Source of the DNA: Gordonia heveisoli
GTDB taxonomy: Bacteria > Actinomycetota > Actinomycetes > Mycobacteriales > Mycobacteriaceae
DNA: 64,000 bases
Reading direction: 5' to 3'
Assembly (NCBI RefSeq): GCF_030315745.1
Contig: NZ_JASXSH010000011.1
Location: 1 to 64,000 of the forward strand
The position numbers were made by a program, and so were the translations under genes. A model generated the notes under the pieces. The model was not told where the DNA came from, ran no database searches, and saw only the letters and a program-made list of their open reading frames with translations. Positions 26,012 through 35,042 of the stretch are shown here, in pieces. The number at the start of each line of letters is the position of its first letter. The first letter of the stretch is position 1.

Positions 26012-27799
26012 ATGAGCAGATCACCCGCATTCGGACTCGTCGTGTTGTGTCTGCCGATGCTGATCGTGTCGATGGACGTCTCGGTGCTGTTCTTCGCCGT
26101 GCCCTACCTCGCGGCAGATCTCACGCCGTCGCCGACACAGGAACTGTGGATCTTCGACATCTACGGTTTCGTCCTGGCCGGCCTGCTGCTGACGATGGGG
26201 TCGGCGGCCGACCGGATCGGTCACCGTCGACTGCTGCTGTGGGGTGCCATCGCCTTCAGCGCGGCTTCGGTGGCGGCCGCCTTCGCGGTGTCGGCGCCGA
26301 TGCTGATCGGCGCACGCGCCCTACTCGGCGTGGCGGGGGCGACGCTGATGCCCTCGACACTGGCCCTGATCCGGCATCTCTTCGTCGATGATGCGGCCCG
26401 GGCAAAGGCCGTGGCGACCTGGAATGCGGTGCTGGCGGGTGGGGTGGCGGTGGGTCCGATCGTGAGTGGCCTGCTGCTCGAACACTTCTGGTGGGGGTCG
26501 GTGTTCCTCATCAACGTGCCGGTGATGGTCGCGCTGCTGTGTCTGGCGCCGCTGGTGCTGCCCGGTGACACCGCGGTGCCCGGGCGGCGGGTGGACGGTG
26601 TCAGTGCGCTGCTGGCGCTCGGCGCGCTGCTCCCGATCATCGGCGGAATCAAGGAACTCGCCATCCGCGGGTTCACCTTCGACACTGATGATCTCGCTGC
26701 CTGGCCGGTCGTCGCGGTGGTCGTCGGACTCATTGTCGGGACGGCATTCATCTGGCGGCAGCATCGTCTCGACGACCCGCTCGTCGATCTGGATCTGTTG
26801 CGCGAGCGCCGGTTCGGGACCTCCATCGCGGCCAACCTGGTGTGTATGTTCGGCATGCTCGGCAACTCGATCATCATGACGCAGTATCTGCAGTCGGTAC
26901 TCGACTACTCGCCGTTGCGCGCCGCGCTGTGGAGCCTGGCGCCCACGGTGGTCGTCGGGGCGGTGGCGCCCGTCGCGGCGGTGCTCGCGGGGCGGGTCGG
27001 ACGTCCCCCGCTGATCGTGGGCGGACTGCTGGTGGCGGCGGGCGGCTTCGTCGTGCTGGCCACCACGACCGGCGTGGACACGCTCGCGACCGTGCTGGTC
27101 GGTGCCGGGCTACTGGCATCCGGCATCATCGCGGCGACCTCGATGATCGCCGACTACGTCGTCGGAGTGGCACCGGCGGATCGGGTGGGGGCGACATCGG
27201 GTCTGCTGGAGACCAGCAGCGAACTCGGTGGGGCACTGGGGATCGCGATACTCGGCAGCGTGCTCAACGCTGTCTTCCGGGCGAGCTTTGCGTCCGGGGT
27301 GGTGCCGGGCGCCGAGGTCGGCAGCCTTCCCGAGGCGGTTGCGGTCGCCGGACGGCTGCCCGCGGAGCCGGCACAACGGCTACTGGATGCGGCCTGTGCC
27401 GCTTTCGTCGACGGACTCATCGGCGCTGCGTGGGTGGGCGCCGCCACCCTGACGCTCACCGCAATCGTCGTCGCCTACGCCTTGACCGGTCGCGGTGGAT
27501 CCCGCCGGTCGCCGCGCATCCCGTCCGGGTCGACCCGATCTGGGATGGCAGTGGCCGCGGCCATCTCAGAGGACGTCGACCTTGGAGCCGACGCTCAGCA
27601 CCAGTTCGGTGATCTGGTCGGGTCCCTTGACGATCTCGATCAGCATGGTGTCGTCGTCCTGGCGGATACCGGCGGTGCGGACGACCCGGGACACACCGTC
27701 GATGGTGATCCGGTCTCCGGGGGCAAGGTCCTCGACATACATCGTTCGCGTCATAGCAACCAAAATAAGCGGCAACCATGTGAGTCGGCAGAGCAATAG
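26012..27799 (+). CDS. Drug-efflux MFS transporter, DHA2 (14-TM) family, with odd C-terminal extension
   Basis: 595 residues. The first 490 match QacA/EmrB-type proton-coupled multidrug exporters: PMLIVSMDVSVLFFAVPYLAADL with the acidic helix-1 Asp, motif A GSAADRIGHRRLLLWG, the motif B region LMPSTLALIR, antiporter motif C in WNAVLAGGVAVGPIVSGLLLEHFWWGSVFLINVPV, and APADRVGATSGLLETSSELGGALGIAILG. Fourteen hydrophobic stretches can be counted. After the last helix (AIVVAYALTGRGG) the frame continues for about 90 hydrophilic residues that are antisense to the small gene at 27566-27754 and have shadow-like composition. The natural stop therefore seems to be lost. The TetR gene next door is the likely regulator. 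Confidence 0.9.
   Translation: MSRSPAFGLVVLCLPMLIVSMDVSVLFFAVPYLAADLTPSPTQELWIFDIYGFVLAGLLLTMGSAADRIGHRRLLLWGAIAFSAASVAAAFAVSAPMLIGARALLGVAGATLMPSTLALIRHLFVDDAARAKAVATWNAVLAGGVAVGPIVSGLLLEHFWWGSVFLINVPVMVALLCLAPLVLPGDTAVPGRRVDGVSALLALGALLPIIGGIKELAIRGFTFDTDDLAAWPVVAVVVGLIVGTAFIWRQHRLDDPLVDLDLLRERRFGTSIAANLVCMFGMLGNSIIMTQYLQSVLDYSPLRAALWSLAPTVVVGAVAPVAAVLAGRVGRPPLIVGGLLVAAGGFVVLATTTGVDTLATVLVGAGLLASGIIAATSMIADYVVGVAPADRVGATSGLLETSSELGGALGIAILGSVLNAVFRASFASGVVPGAEVGSLPEAVAVAGRLPAEPAQRLLDAACAAFVDGLIGAAWVGAATLTLTAIVVAYALTGRGGSRRSPRIPSGSTRSGMAVAAAISEDVDLGADAQHQFGDLVGSLDDLDQHGVVVLADTGGADDPGHTVDGDPVSGGKVLDIHRSRHSNQNKRQPCESAEQ
27566..27754 (-). CDS. Small beta-rich protein of unknown function
   Basis: 62 residues: MTRTMYVEDLAPGDRITIDG, then SRVVRTAG, DDTMLIEIVKGPDQ and LVLSVGSKVDVL. 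The alternating pattern suggests an SH3-like beta barrel, and VEDLAPGDRI resembles entry strands of KOW/DUF1918-like modules, but I do not recognise a named family. The ATG at 27754 is the natural start; a longer frame adds a hydrophobic stretch from noncoding sequence. The whole gene lies antisense to the tail of the MFS frame. Its orderly composition makes it more credible as a gene than the opposing tail. It reads in the same direction as glnA1 but lies beyond that gene's terminator. Confidence 0.6.
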   Translation of the reverse strand: MTRTMYVEDLAPGDRITIDGVSRVVRTAGIRQDDDTMLIEIVKGPDQITELVLSVGSKVDVL

Positions 27800-27945
27800 G
27801 GCCTATTGGTGGGATGGATCACACCAGGTGCCAACTGCGGAAACGCCATGGCGATACGGCCCGGGATTCTCACCGTGACGACGCTGCGGATGTGCGGGAC
27901 AGGCCGGCCCGTTCAGTACCCGGACCGGCCGGCCTCCGGGTAGAT

Positions 27946-27984
27946 ACGACACAACCCGCCACGGTGTGTGGCGGGTTGTGTCGT
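27946..27984. terminator. Hairpin terminator after glnA1
   Basis: A perfect 16-bp stem, 27946-27961 (ACGACACAACCCGCCA) with 27969-27984, closes a 7-base loop. It lies 44 bases past the glnA1 stop on the minus strand. There is no long U tract, as is usual in high-GC actinobacteria. It may also work in the plus direction for the MFS transcript. Confidence 0.8.
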
Positions 27985-28027
27985 CGTTCCTGCGACGCAG
28001 GGTCACCGACCGTTACGGTCGGAGGAC

Positions 28028-29461
28028 TCAGCAGTCGTAGTAGAGGGAGAACTCGTACGGGTGCGGACGGATCTGCACCGGCTCGATCTCGTTCTCACGC
28101 TTGAGCGCGATCCAGGTCTCGATCAGGTCCTCGGTGAACACGCCACCCGCGGTCAGGTAGTCGTGATCCTCTTCGAGCTTGTCGATGACCGCGGCCAGCG
28201 AGGTGGGGGCCTGCGGGATGTTCTTGGCCTCCTCCGGCGGGAGCTCGTAGAGGTCCTTGTCGACGGGCTCGTGCGGCTCGATCTTGTTCTTGATGCCGTC
28301 GAGGCCGGCCATCATCATGGCGGCGAAGGCCAGGTACGGGTTGCCCGAGCTGTCCGGGCAACGGAACTCCAGGCGCTTGGCCTTCGGGTTGTTGCCGGTG
28401 ATCGGGATACGCACGCAGGCGCTGCGGTTGCGCTGGCTGTACACCAGGTTGATCGGGGCCTCGTAGCCCGGCACAAGACGCTTGTAGGAGTTCACCGTCG
28501 GGTTGGTGAACGCCAGCAGCGACGGTGCGTGGTGCAGGATGCCGCCGATGTAGTAGCGCGCCAGATCCGACAGGCCCGCGTAGCCGGCCTCGTCGTGGAA
28601 CAGCGGCTTGCCGTCCTTCCACAGCGACTGGTGGGCGTGCATGCCCGAACCGTTGTCGCCGAACAGCGGCTTCGGCATGAAGGTGACCGACTTGTTGTTC
28701 TGCCACGCGGTGTTCTTGATGATGTACTTGAACAGCTGAACATCGTCGGCCGCGTGCAGCAGCGTGTTGAACTTGTAGTTGATCTCGGCCTGTCCGGCGG
28801 TGCCGACCTCGTGGTGGCCGCGCTCCAGGGTGAAACCGGCCGAGGTGAGGTTGGTCGACATCTCGTCGCGCAGGTCGACGTAGTGGTCGTAGGGGGCCAC
28901 CGGGAAGTAGCCACCCTTCGGGCGGACCTTGTAACCCTTGTTCGGGGTGCCGTCCGGATCGGTCGGCGCGCCGGCGTTCCACCAACCCGATTCCGACTCG
29001 ACCTCGTAATGGGTGCCGTTCATCTCGGAGCTGAAGGAGACCGAGTCGAAGATGTAGAACTCGGCTTCGGCACCGAAGAAGCAGGTGTCGGCGATGCCGG
29101 TGGAGGCGAGGTAGTCCTCGGCCTTGCGGGCGACGTTACGCGGGTCGCGGCTGTACGCCTCGCGGGTGAAGGGGTCGTGCACGAAGAAGCTGACGTTCAT
29201 CGTCTTGGCTTTGCGGAACGGATCGATCCGGGCCGTGGCCGGGTCGGGCAGCAGCATCATGTCGGACTCGTCGATCGACTGGAAGCCGCGAACCGACGAA
29301 CCGTCGAACGCCAGGCCCTCTTCGAAGACGTCCTCGGTGAAAGCAGAGGCCGGGATCGAGAAGTGCTGCATCACGCCAGGCAGGTCGCAGAAGCGGATGT
29401 CGACGTACTCGACACCTTCCTTCTTGATGCCCTCGAGTAGTTCTTCTTTACTGCTGTACAC
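28028..29461 (-). CDS. glnA1: Glutamine synthetase type I, GlnA1 (main enzyme)
   Basis: 477 residues, the beta-type GSI that makes glutamine from glutamate, ammonia and ATP as a dodecamer. Signatures are [121 protein letters not shown] and [22 protein letters not shown]. The adenylylation loop [15 protein letters not shown] carries Tyr405, the expected target of GlnE. I chose the GTG at 29461, with AAGGAG ten bases upstream and the family start [10 protein letters not shown] GlnR-type box lies 126 bases upstream of this start and a strong hairpin follows the gene, so it is a single-gene unit. Confidence 0.97.
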   Translation of the reverse strand: MYSSKEELLEGIKKEGVEYVDIRFCDLPGVMQHFSIPASAFTEDVFEEGLAFDGSSVRGFQSIDESDMMLLPDPATARIDPFRKAKTMNVSFFVHDPFTREAYSRDPRNVARKAEDYLASTGIADTCFFGAEAEFYIFDSVSFSSEMNGTHYEVESESGWWNAGAPTDPDGTPNKGYKVRPKGGYFPVAPYDHYVDLRDEMSTNLTSAGFTLERGHHEVGTAGQAEINYKFNTLLHAADDVQLFKYIIKNTAWQNNKSVTFMPKPLFGDNGSGMHAHQSLWKDGKPLFHDEAGYAGLSDLARYYIGGILHHAPSLLAFTNPTVNSYKRLVPGYEAPINLVYSQRNRSACVRIPITGNNPKAKRLEFRCPDSSGNPYLAFAAMMMAGLDGIKNKIEPHEPVDKDLYELPPEEAKNIPQAPTSLAAVIDKLEEDHDYLTAGGVFTEDLIETWIALKRENEIEPVQIRPHPYEFSLYYDC

Positions 29462-29586
29462 CGTTCGGTGACTCCTTCGTGATCGGGTGGTCAGTTGTAC
29501 TGACACGCCTCATCCGCCACCGCGCGGCAGTAGCGGACCTCAGCCTGAACCGTAAGGAGGAGAGGTTGCCCAGGCACTAAGGACAT

Positions 29587-29602
29587 GTTTCCCCCGTGTT
29601 AC
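29587..29602 (-). promoter_or_regulatory. GlnR-type binding site upstream of glnA1
   Basis: On the minus strand this reads GTAAC-ACGGGG-GAAAC, an exact match to the GTnAC-n6-GnAAC pattern of the nitrogen regulator GlnR in actinobacteria. It lies 126-141 bases upstream of the glnA1 start. The divergent RDD gene starts 112 bases away on the other side, so it could also be affected. GlnR itself is outside the window. Confidence 0.65.
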
Positions 29603-29713
29603 ACGGCTGATATCGGACTCGCTAAGCCTATGCCCTGCGGGGCGGCGGACACCCGAAACCCCGACCATCGGCGGGGGAATACCATGGTGACCAGCCGCCG
29701 AAGGGAGAAAACA

Positions 29714-30217
29714 GTGGGACGGACCACCGGATCGTGGTTGTCGGGGCCGCAGATCGGACCGGCACCCGGCGTGGACAACGCATACCGGGGCGAGGATCTC
29801 GGTCTGCCCGCGGACGGACCGGGCTCGCTGGCCACCGGATGGCACCGGGTGCTCGCACTGCTCGTCGACTGGGTGCTCGCCGGTGGACTGTCGCTGCTGT
29901 TCGTCGACTTCGGGTCGTCGATGATGGGCACCGCGGTACTCGGCGTCTGGTTCGTCATCGGCGTCGTCGCCATCAGCCTCTTCGGCTTCACCCCCGGCCA
30001 GTTCGCACTCGGACTGCGGGTCGCTCGAATGGATTACGGACCGGCACGGGCGGCGCAGGAGGCGGCGGGTGAACAGCCACCGGCGGCCGTCGGTTTCGTC
30101 CGGGCGCTGGCCCGGCAGGTGCTGATCGTCTTCCTGGTTCCGGCCCTGATCAACGACTACAACGGTCGCGCCTTGCACGATCGCGCAACCGGCACCGCGC
30201 TGGTGCGGACCCGCTGA
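29714..30217 (+). CDS. RDD-family membrane protein
   Basis: 167 residues. The RDD fold shows as two to three hydrophobic segments: ATGWHRVLALLVDWVLAGGLSLLF with the Arg and the Asp-Trp, GTAVLGVWFVIGVVAISLFGFTPGQFALGLRVARM with the conserved FGFTPGQ...GLRV, and the C-terminal ALARQVLIVFLVPALINDYNGRALHDRATGTALVRTR with the final Asp-Arg motif. RDD proteins are small membrane proteins sometimes linked to ion transport; no function is known here. The GTG at 29714 follows GGGAGAAAACA and yields VGRTTGSWLSGP, matching M. tuberculosis Rv2219A; an ATG ten codons upstream is an alternative. It is divergent from glnA1 and co-directional with the two propeller genes. Confidence 0.85.
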   Translation: MGRTTGSWLSGPQIGPAPGVDNAYRGEDLGLPADGPGSLATGWHRVLALLVDWVLAGGLSLLFVDFGSSMMGTAVLGVWFVIGVVAISLFGFTPGQFALGLRVARMDYGPARAAQEAAGEQPPAAVGFVRALARQVLIVFLVPALINDYNGRALHDRATGTALVRTR

Positions 30218-30283
30218 ATCCTGGTGTAGGCGAACTCCGGCTCGGTGGAGCGCCGTCGTAGGTCGGCGGCGTGGTGTGGTTGC

Positions 30284-31711
30284 ATGAATGCCATGAGGGG
30301 GATCTGGGCAAAGGTCACGGGTGTGGTCGTCGCGATGGTGGTGTTGGCGGTCGCCGTCGTGGTCGCCACCACGACGACCGTCGTCGTCGACGGTTCGGCG
30401 GGCGCGGTCGAGGGTCCGCCGCCGCGCGTCGGCACGCCGACCAAGGACGTGGCGATGGACCCGATCGCCGGCCCGATCCGCGACAAGTGGAAGGTCGATG
30501 CGGTCGGCCTGTTCGGAACCGGCACCGACATCTCCTATGCACGGATCAAGGTGCTGGCAGCGAAACCAGGCATGGTCGCAGTCGCGCTGACGGGTTCGAC
30601 GGAGTCGGTGGCGGCGGTCAACCCCGACACCGGCGCCAACCTGTGGACGGCCCCGGCGCCGGTGAAATCCGTCGAAGACTGTGTCTTCAGTCGTGACGGC
30701 CGGCTCGGTTGTCTGACGTCGGCATACGGCGCATCGCCGCAGCTCACCATCATCGACGACGCCGGTCGGGTGGTCACCGCCAAAGCTCTTCCGAAGTCGG
30801 AAGGGTCGGGAAAGCTCCACGCCGGTGGTGACGGATTCCTGGTGACCACGGCATCGGGTTCCGGCCGCGGTGGTCCGGTCACGCTGAACTGGTTCGCCTC
30901 GGACGGTGCGCGGACGTGGTCGGTGCCGACAGCGGGGAAGGGCACGGTTTCGGAACCGCTCATCTCCCAGTCGGGCAACATCGTGCTCGTCGTCGGCGAC
31001 CACGGGGTGTCGGCATACTCGCTCGATCACGGGATGCTGCTCTACGACGCTGCTCCCGAGTTGCGGCGGATGCGTGACACGACGGTCGGTGAGGCGGCCG
31101 CGATCCGGATCAGCGCCGTCGCCCACGGGGCGGGTTTCGCGATCGGATTCAGTACCAACTCGTCGGAACGGATCCTCTTCTTCAATTCGACCGGGCATCG
31201 CGTGGGCGAGCTCAAGGACTACTCCATGCCTTCGGTCGAGACCGAAGGCGATCGGATTCCGGTGGCCCGCAGCGTCTCCTACTCCAACCGGGGTGTCGGG
31301 GTCGTGCTGGGCAGTACCGGAAAGATCAAGTGGGAACAGGCTAGCGACGGCAGTTCCTACGGCGATCTGGAGATTTTCGGGTCGCAGTATCTGGTCTCCA
31401 AAGACTATGACAACGGTCGCTACACCTGGACTGTCTTCGATCTGGAGAGCGGTACGCGGACCGGGGTCATCGGCGCAGGCACGTATCAGGAGCCGGTCGG
31501 CACCGACGGCGGACGACTGATCTACGAGGGTCGCCGAACCGAGGCAGATCCCTACCCGGGCGGACTGGCTGCCTACGACGTCCGCACCGGCCGTGAGGCC
31601 TGGTGGCTGCCGGTGCCGGGATATGAGGTCGATGCGACGGTGGTCGGCCCCTACCTCTTCCGGGCCGAGAATCCGAGCGGCAAGCCCGCGACGGTGGCCC
31701 GGATCAGCTGA
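30284..31711 (+). CDS. Membrane-anchored PQQ-like beta-propeller protein (first of a tandem pair)
   Basis: 475 residues. A single N-terminal hydrophobic helix (about residues 9-30, IWAKVTGVVVAMVVLAVAVVVAT) leads into a Thr/Val-rich linker and an exported domain of repeated four-stranded blades. Examples are VAVALTGSTESVAAVNPDTGANLWTAPAPV, DGFLVTTASGSG and LAAYDVRTGREAWWLPVPGYEVDATVVGPYLFRAENP. Such repeats resemble PQQ-binding/BamB-like propellers, but no cofactor or partner can be read. The next gene, 8 bases later, encodes a diverged paralogue of equal length with the same closing motif (VGPYLFR). There is no lipobox. The start is uncertain between ATGs at 30284 and 30293. I recall no counterpart at this place in M. 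tuberculosis. Confidence 0.7.
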   Translation: MNAMRGIWAKVTGVVVAMVVLAVAVVVATTTTVVVDGSAGAVEGPPPRVGTPTKDVAMDPIAGPIRDKWKVDAVGLFGTGTDISYARIKVLAAKPGMVAVALTGSTESVAAVNPDTGANLWTAPAPVKSVEDCVFSRDGRLGCLTSAYGASPQLTIIDDAGRVVTAKALPKSEGSGKLHAGGDGFLVTTASGSGRGGPVTLNWFASDGARTWSVPTAGKGTVSEPLISQSGNIVLVVGDHGVSAYSLDHGMLLYDAAPELRRMRDTTVGEAAAIRISAVAHGAGFAIGFSTNSSERILFFNSTGHRVGELKDYSMPSVETEGDRIPVARSVSYSNRGVGVVLGSTGKIKWEQASDGSSYGDLEIFGSQYLVSKDYDNGRYTWTVFDLESGTRTGVIGAGTYQEPVGTDGGRLIYEGRRTEADPYPGGLAAYDVRTGREAWWLPVPGYEVDATVVGPYLFRAENPSGKPATVARIS

Positions 31712-31719
31712 GTTCCGCG

Positions 31720-33150
31720 ATGCTCGCGGTCCGGCAGCGGCCGATGATGTCGCTCATACTCGCGGCGATAGTCCTGCCCGTCGCGGTCATGGCGGGTATC
31801 AGCGGGTTCGGGCACGACGTCGATGGATCGGCCGGCCCCGAACCCTACGTCGCTGACGACGGGCGGATCTATCCGCTCGCGGGCAAACCGCAGCCGATGT
31901 GGACCTTGCCTGCCACCGCCTTCGGCGCGCAGGCAGATGCGTCATACGTCGTCGCGGCGGACGCCGACGCCCACCGCGTCGTCGTCCTCGCGTTTCCGCA
32001 GTACCACGACCACGACGGGGTGCCGCTGCTCGTCGACTCGGCCGACGGAAAGCCGCGGTGGGACGCCCCGAGCCGATTCGAGGCGGATGACTGCGTCCTC
32101 GGTGCCGACCCGGACCTGCTGGCCTGCGTGCGCAACGACCACGAGACGATGCTGACCATCGGTATCCTCGATGCCCGCACCGGCGCGATCATCGACGTCA
32201 CCACCGCGCCGACGAGGGGTTTCACCTCCCGCGTCGAGGTAGCCGGCGACGGCTTCCTGGTGGTCAGCGACTACCGGGACAACCAGACGCGCAAGAGCGC
32301 CGTCGAACTGATGCGGTTCGGTCCCGACGCCCGCAGATCGTGGGTGCAAGTGCCCCGGCCGGGCCTGCAGTATGCGCAGGTGTCGTCGGCGGGCCGGGTG
32401 GTGCTCGCCCACTACGGCCATGGAGGGGCGATCGTCTACGCCCTCGACTCCGGACGGCCGCTCTTCGATGACGTGACCGCGACCGCCCGACTGCGTGCGG
32501 CGGGACAGGCGAACCTCGCCTTCGACGCCGTGGTCCTGTGTGCGACCGGTTTCGCGGTCGGTTACCTCGGTACCGACGTAGGCAGGGCGACCCGGACCGA
32601 GTTGTACGACTCCGACGGTCGGCGTCGAGCCGTGTTCGACGGCTTCGCGCCGTCGCCGCAGCCTGCCGGGGCCGAGGGCACCCTGCTACCGGTCCACGAT
32701 GGCCGAGGGGAGGTGGCCGGGGTCCTGTCCACCCGCGATGCGCGACTGGTCTGGCAACGCAGGCTTTCGGTCGCGACATTCGACCTGGCGCTGATCGGTG
32801 GCCGGTTCGTCGTCACCGACGACGTGACGATCCAGTCGTTCCCCAGATACCGGCGGATACTCGACCTGCATACCGGTGTCCAGCGCGGGATCGTCGTCAG
32901 CCACTACGACCAGGAGCTCGTCGCCTCCGACGATGTCCGGTTGATCATGACGTCGGTGTTCAGCAGATTGCGGACGGATCCGCCAGCGGTCGCCGCCTAC
33001 CGTGTCGTCGACGGAGTGTTGGCCTGGGAAGTGCGCACCGTCGGTGACGACGCCGACCGCTTCAGTTTCGATCTGGTCGGTCCATACCTGTTCCGCACGA
33101 CCGCCGTGCGTGCCGATCAACCCGCCGCAGTCAGCCGGATGGCGGGCTGA
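31720..33150 (+). CDS. Membrane-anchored PQQ-like beta-propeller protein (second of a tandem pair)
   Basis: 476 residues. A hydrophobic helix (about residues 8-28, PMMSLILAAIVLPVAVMAGISG) is followed by DGSAGPEPYVADDGRIYPLAGKPQPMWTLPATAFGAQADASYVVAADA and a series of propeller-like repeats, e.g. LLVDSADGKPRWDAP, IGILDARTGAIIDVTTAPTRG and VVDGVLAWEVRTVGDDADRFSFDLVGPYLFRTT. It shares architecture and the C-terminal VGPYLFR motif with the preceding gene but is strongly diverged, so the duplication is old. The ATG start lies 8 bases after the first gene's stop, indicating one operon. Function is unknown; plausible roles are an envelope scaffold or sensor. A strong hairpin follows the gene. Confidence 0.7.
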   Translation: MLAVRQRPMMSLILAAIVLPVAVMAGISGFGHDVDGSAGPEPYVADDGRIYPLAGKPQPMWTLPATAFGAQADASYVVAADADAHRVVVLAFPQYHDHDGVPLLVDSADGKPRWDAPSRFEADDCVLGADPDLLACVRNDHETMLTIGILDARTGAIIDVTTAPTRGFTSRVEVAGDGFLVVSDYRDNQTRKSAVELMRFGPDARRSWVQVPRPGLQYAQVSSAGRVVLAHYGHGGAIVYALDSGRPLFDDVTATARLRAAGQANLAFDAVVLCATGFAVGYLGTDVGRATRTELYDSDGRRRAVFDGFAPSPQPAGAEGTLLPVHDGRGEVAGVLSTRDARLVWQRRLSVATFDLALIGGRFVVTDDVTIQSFPRYRRILDLHTGVQRGIVVSHYDQELVASDDVRLIMTSVFSRLRTDPPAVAAYRVVDGVLAWEVRTVGDDADRFSFDLVGPYLFRTTAVRADQPAAVSRMAG

Positions 33151-33155
33151 AGACG

Positions 33156-33193
33156 ACGCGAGCGGACGGCCCCGGAGGAACGTCCGCTCGCGT
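33156..33193. terminator. Bidirectional hairpin between the propeller and DUF4191 genes
   Basis: Arms 33156-33168 and 33181-33193 (ACGCGAGCGGACG and its complement) pair perfectly over 13 bp with a 12-base loop. The hairpin lies 5 bases after the plus-strand stop and 18 bases after the minus-strand stop. Confidence 0.75.
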
Positions 33194-33211
33194 GTGAGTC
33201 GGAAACGGTGG

Positions 33212-33955
33212 TCAGCCGCGGCGGCGCGCGGTGCGCTGCATGCTGCGCATCTTCGCATTGCCGGGGATGGGCCCCTTCGGCATACCCACGCCGGAGGATT
33301 TGCCGCCGAGTGCGGACAGCCGGCCCTCCAGGGTGTCCATCCGCTTGGCGTTGATGTTCTTGGGCAGCTTGTTGATATGCCGTTCGAGCTTCGACAGCGG
33401 CACCTGGTCGGCGTCGTTGCCGACGATGATCTCGTAGATCGGGGTGTCGCCGACGACGCGGGCAGCCTTCTTCTTCTCCTGTGCCAGCAGGGACTTCACC
33501 CGGCTCGGCGAACCCTCGGCGACCAGGATGACGCCGGGACGGCCGATCACGCGGTGGATCGCGTCGAGGTGGGAGGTGCCGGAGACGGCCTGGGCGACTC
33601 GCCACTGGCCACGCATGTTGGACAGCGCCCAGCCTGCGGCACCGGGCTGGCCCTCGGCCTTGGTGTACACGGTGCGCTGAACCCGACGTCCGAACAGGAT
33701 GAACGCGGCCAGCAGACCCAGCACGATTCCCAGCGGAACGAACAACCAGTAGGAACCGAACACCGCGCCGAGCCCGACGAAGACCGCGACGACGAGCACG
33801 AAGGTGCCCACCAGGTAGGGGATGAGGCGCTTGTCTTCCTTGCGCTGCATCTGGAAGGCCTGCCAGAACTGTTGCCTGCGTTCCTTCGATGCCTTCTTGC
33901 GGGCCTGTTTGGCGGCCGCCTTGTCTTCCTTGCTTACGGACTTCGCCTTTGCCAT
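33212..33955 (-). CDS. DUF4191 family membrane protein
   Basis: 247 residues. A basic N-terminus (KAKSVSKEDKAAAKQARKKASKERRQQFWQAFQMQRKEDKRL) precedes two adjacent transmembrane helices (about 47-67 and 72-92). A cytoplasmic domain follows with GAAGWALSNMRGQWRVAQAV, DAIHRVIGRPGVILVAEGSPSRVKSLLAQEKKKAARVVGDTPI and a basic tail. This is the actinobacterial DUF4191 family (M. tuberculosis Rv2219 type) with no known function; its constant place beside lipA suggests some link to lipoylation or envelope metabolism. The ATG at 33955 gives MAKAKSVSK. A longer frame of 51 codons upstream overlaps the lipA end and is not credible. lipA lies 64 bases upstream on the same strand. Confidence 0.85.
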   Translation of the reverse strand: MAKAKSVSKEDKAAAKQARKKASKERRQQFWQAFQMQRKEDKRLIPYLVGTFVLVVAVFVGLGAVFGSYWLFVPLGIVLGLLAAFILFGRRVQRTVYTKAEGQPGAAGWALSNMRGQWRVAQAVSGTSHLDAIHRVIGRPGVILVAEGSPSRVKSLLAQEKKKAARVVGDTPIYEIIVGNDADQVPLSKLERHINKLPKNINAKRMDTLEGRLSALGGKSSGVGMPKGPIPGNAKMRSMQRTARRRG

Positions 33956-34019
33956 GGTGCCCAGTTTACGTCCGGCCGAGTCCAGCTCGACCGGCAGGGA
34001 TGGGGGTGGCCGAACGCGG

Positions 34020-35042
34020 TCAGCGACCGAGACGGTCCAACAATGACGAAGCCTCCTGGCTGGCCGAACCGCCGTCGGCCAGATGCGCCATCGCGGCGGG
34101 CAGTTCACGGCCGTGATGGGCCATCGCCTGCGCGTACAGGCGACCGGCCCGGTAGGACGAACGGACCAGCGGCCCGGCCATCACACCCGCGAATCCGACC
34201 TCCTGGGCGAATTCGGAATGGTCGACGAACTCCTCGGGCTTGACCCAGCGTTCCACCGGATGGTGGCGCGGCGAGGGACGCAGATACTGCGTGATGGTCA
34301 GGATGTCGCAGCCGGCCTCATGGAGATCGACAATGGCGTCCTGGACCTCGCGCGGTGTCTCACCCATGCCGAGGATCAGATTCGATTTGGTGACCAGTCC
34401 GAAGTCGCGGGCGGCGGTGAGTACCTCGAGTGACCGCTCGTAGCGGAATGCGGGGCGGATGCGTTTGAAGATGCGCGGCACCGTCTCGAGGTTGTGTGCC
34501 AACACCTCCGGCCGGGCGTCGAAGACCTCGGCCAGCAGGTCGGGTTTGGCATGGAAGTCGGGGATCAGGTTCTCCACGCCGGTGCCCGGATTGAGCTGAT
34601 GGATGGCCCGCACGGTCTCCGCGTACAGCCAGGCACCCTCGTCGGGCAGATCGTCGCGGGCGACGCCGGTGATCGTCGAGTAGCGCAGCCCCATGGCCTG
34701 CACGCTCTCGGCGACGCGCCGCGGTTCGTCGCGATCGAGTTCAGCAGGCCGGCCGGTGTCGATCTGGCAGAAATCGCAACGCCGGGTGCACTGTTCGCCG
34801 CCGATCAGGAAGGTGGCCTCGCGGTCTTCCCAGCATTCGTAGATGTTGGGACAGCCGGCCTCTTCGCAGACGGTGTGCAGTCCCTCGCGCTTGACCAGAC
34901 CCTTGAGCTCGGTGAACTCCGGTCCCATCGTCGCGCGGGTACGAATCCACTCCGGTTTGCGCTCGATCGGGGTCTGCGCGTTGCGCACCTCCAGGCGCAG
35001 CAACTTGCGACCCCCGTTCTCTGCTGGCTGGGTCACGGTCAT
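34020..35042 (-). CDS. lipA: Lipoyl synthase
   Basis: 340 residues. LipA inserts two sulfurs into protein-bound octanoyl groups by radical SAM chemistry. It has the auxiliary-cluster motif [12 protein letters not shown], the radical-SAM motif CTRRCDFC, and the conserved [10 protein letters not shown] near the end with the serine that ligates the auxiliary cluster. [39 protein letters not shown] and [19 protein letters not shown] are further signatures. The ATG at 35042 overlaps the lipB stop by 4 bases (ATGA), so lipB and lipA are translationally coupled. Its products serve the E2 protein encoded just upstream and the glycine cleavage system represented by gcvT. Confidence 0.97.
   Translation of the reverse strand: MTVTQPAENGGRKLLRLEVRNAQTPIERKPEWIRTRATMGPEFTELKGLVKREGLHTVCEEAGCPNIYECWEDREATFLIGGEQCTRRCDFCQIDTGRPAELDRDEPRRVAESVQAMGLRYSTITGVARDDLPDEGAWLYAETVRAIHQLNPGTGVENLIPDFHAKPDLLAEVFDARPEVLAHNLETVPRIFKRIRPAFRYERSLEVLTAARDFGLVTKSNLILGMGETPREVQDAIVDLHEAGCDILTITQYLRPSPRHHPVERWVKPEEFVDHSEFAQEVGFAGVMAGPLVRSSYRAGRLYAQAMAHHGRELPAAMAHLADGGSASQEASSLLDRLGR

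Noticed and set aside
27968-29440. 490-codon plus-strand frame opposite glnA1
   Set aside because: Shadow of a fully conserved glutamine synthetase; the Val/Gly/Arg-rich product has no family signs.
29540-31198. 552-codon minus-strand frame across the RDD and first propeller genes
   Set aside because: It crosses two plus-strand genes with better coding composition and has Arg/His-rich scrambled sequence.
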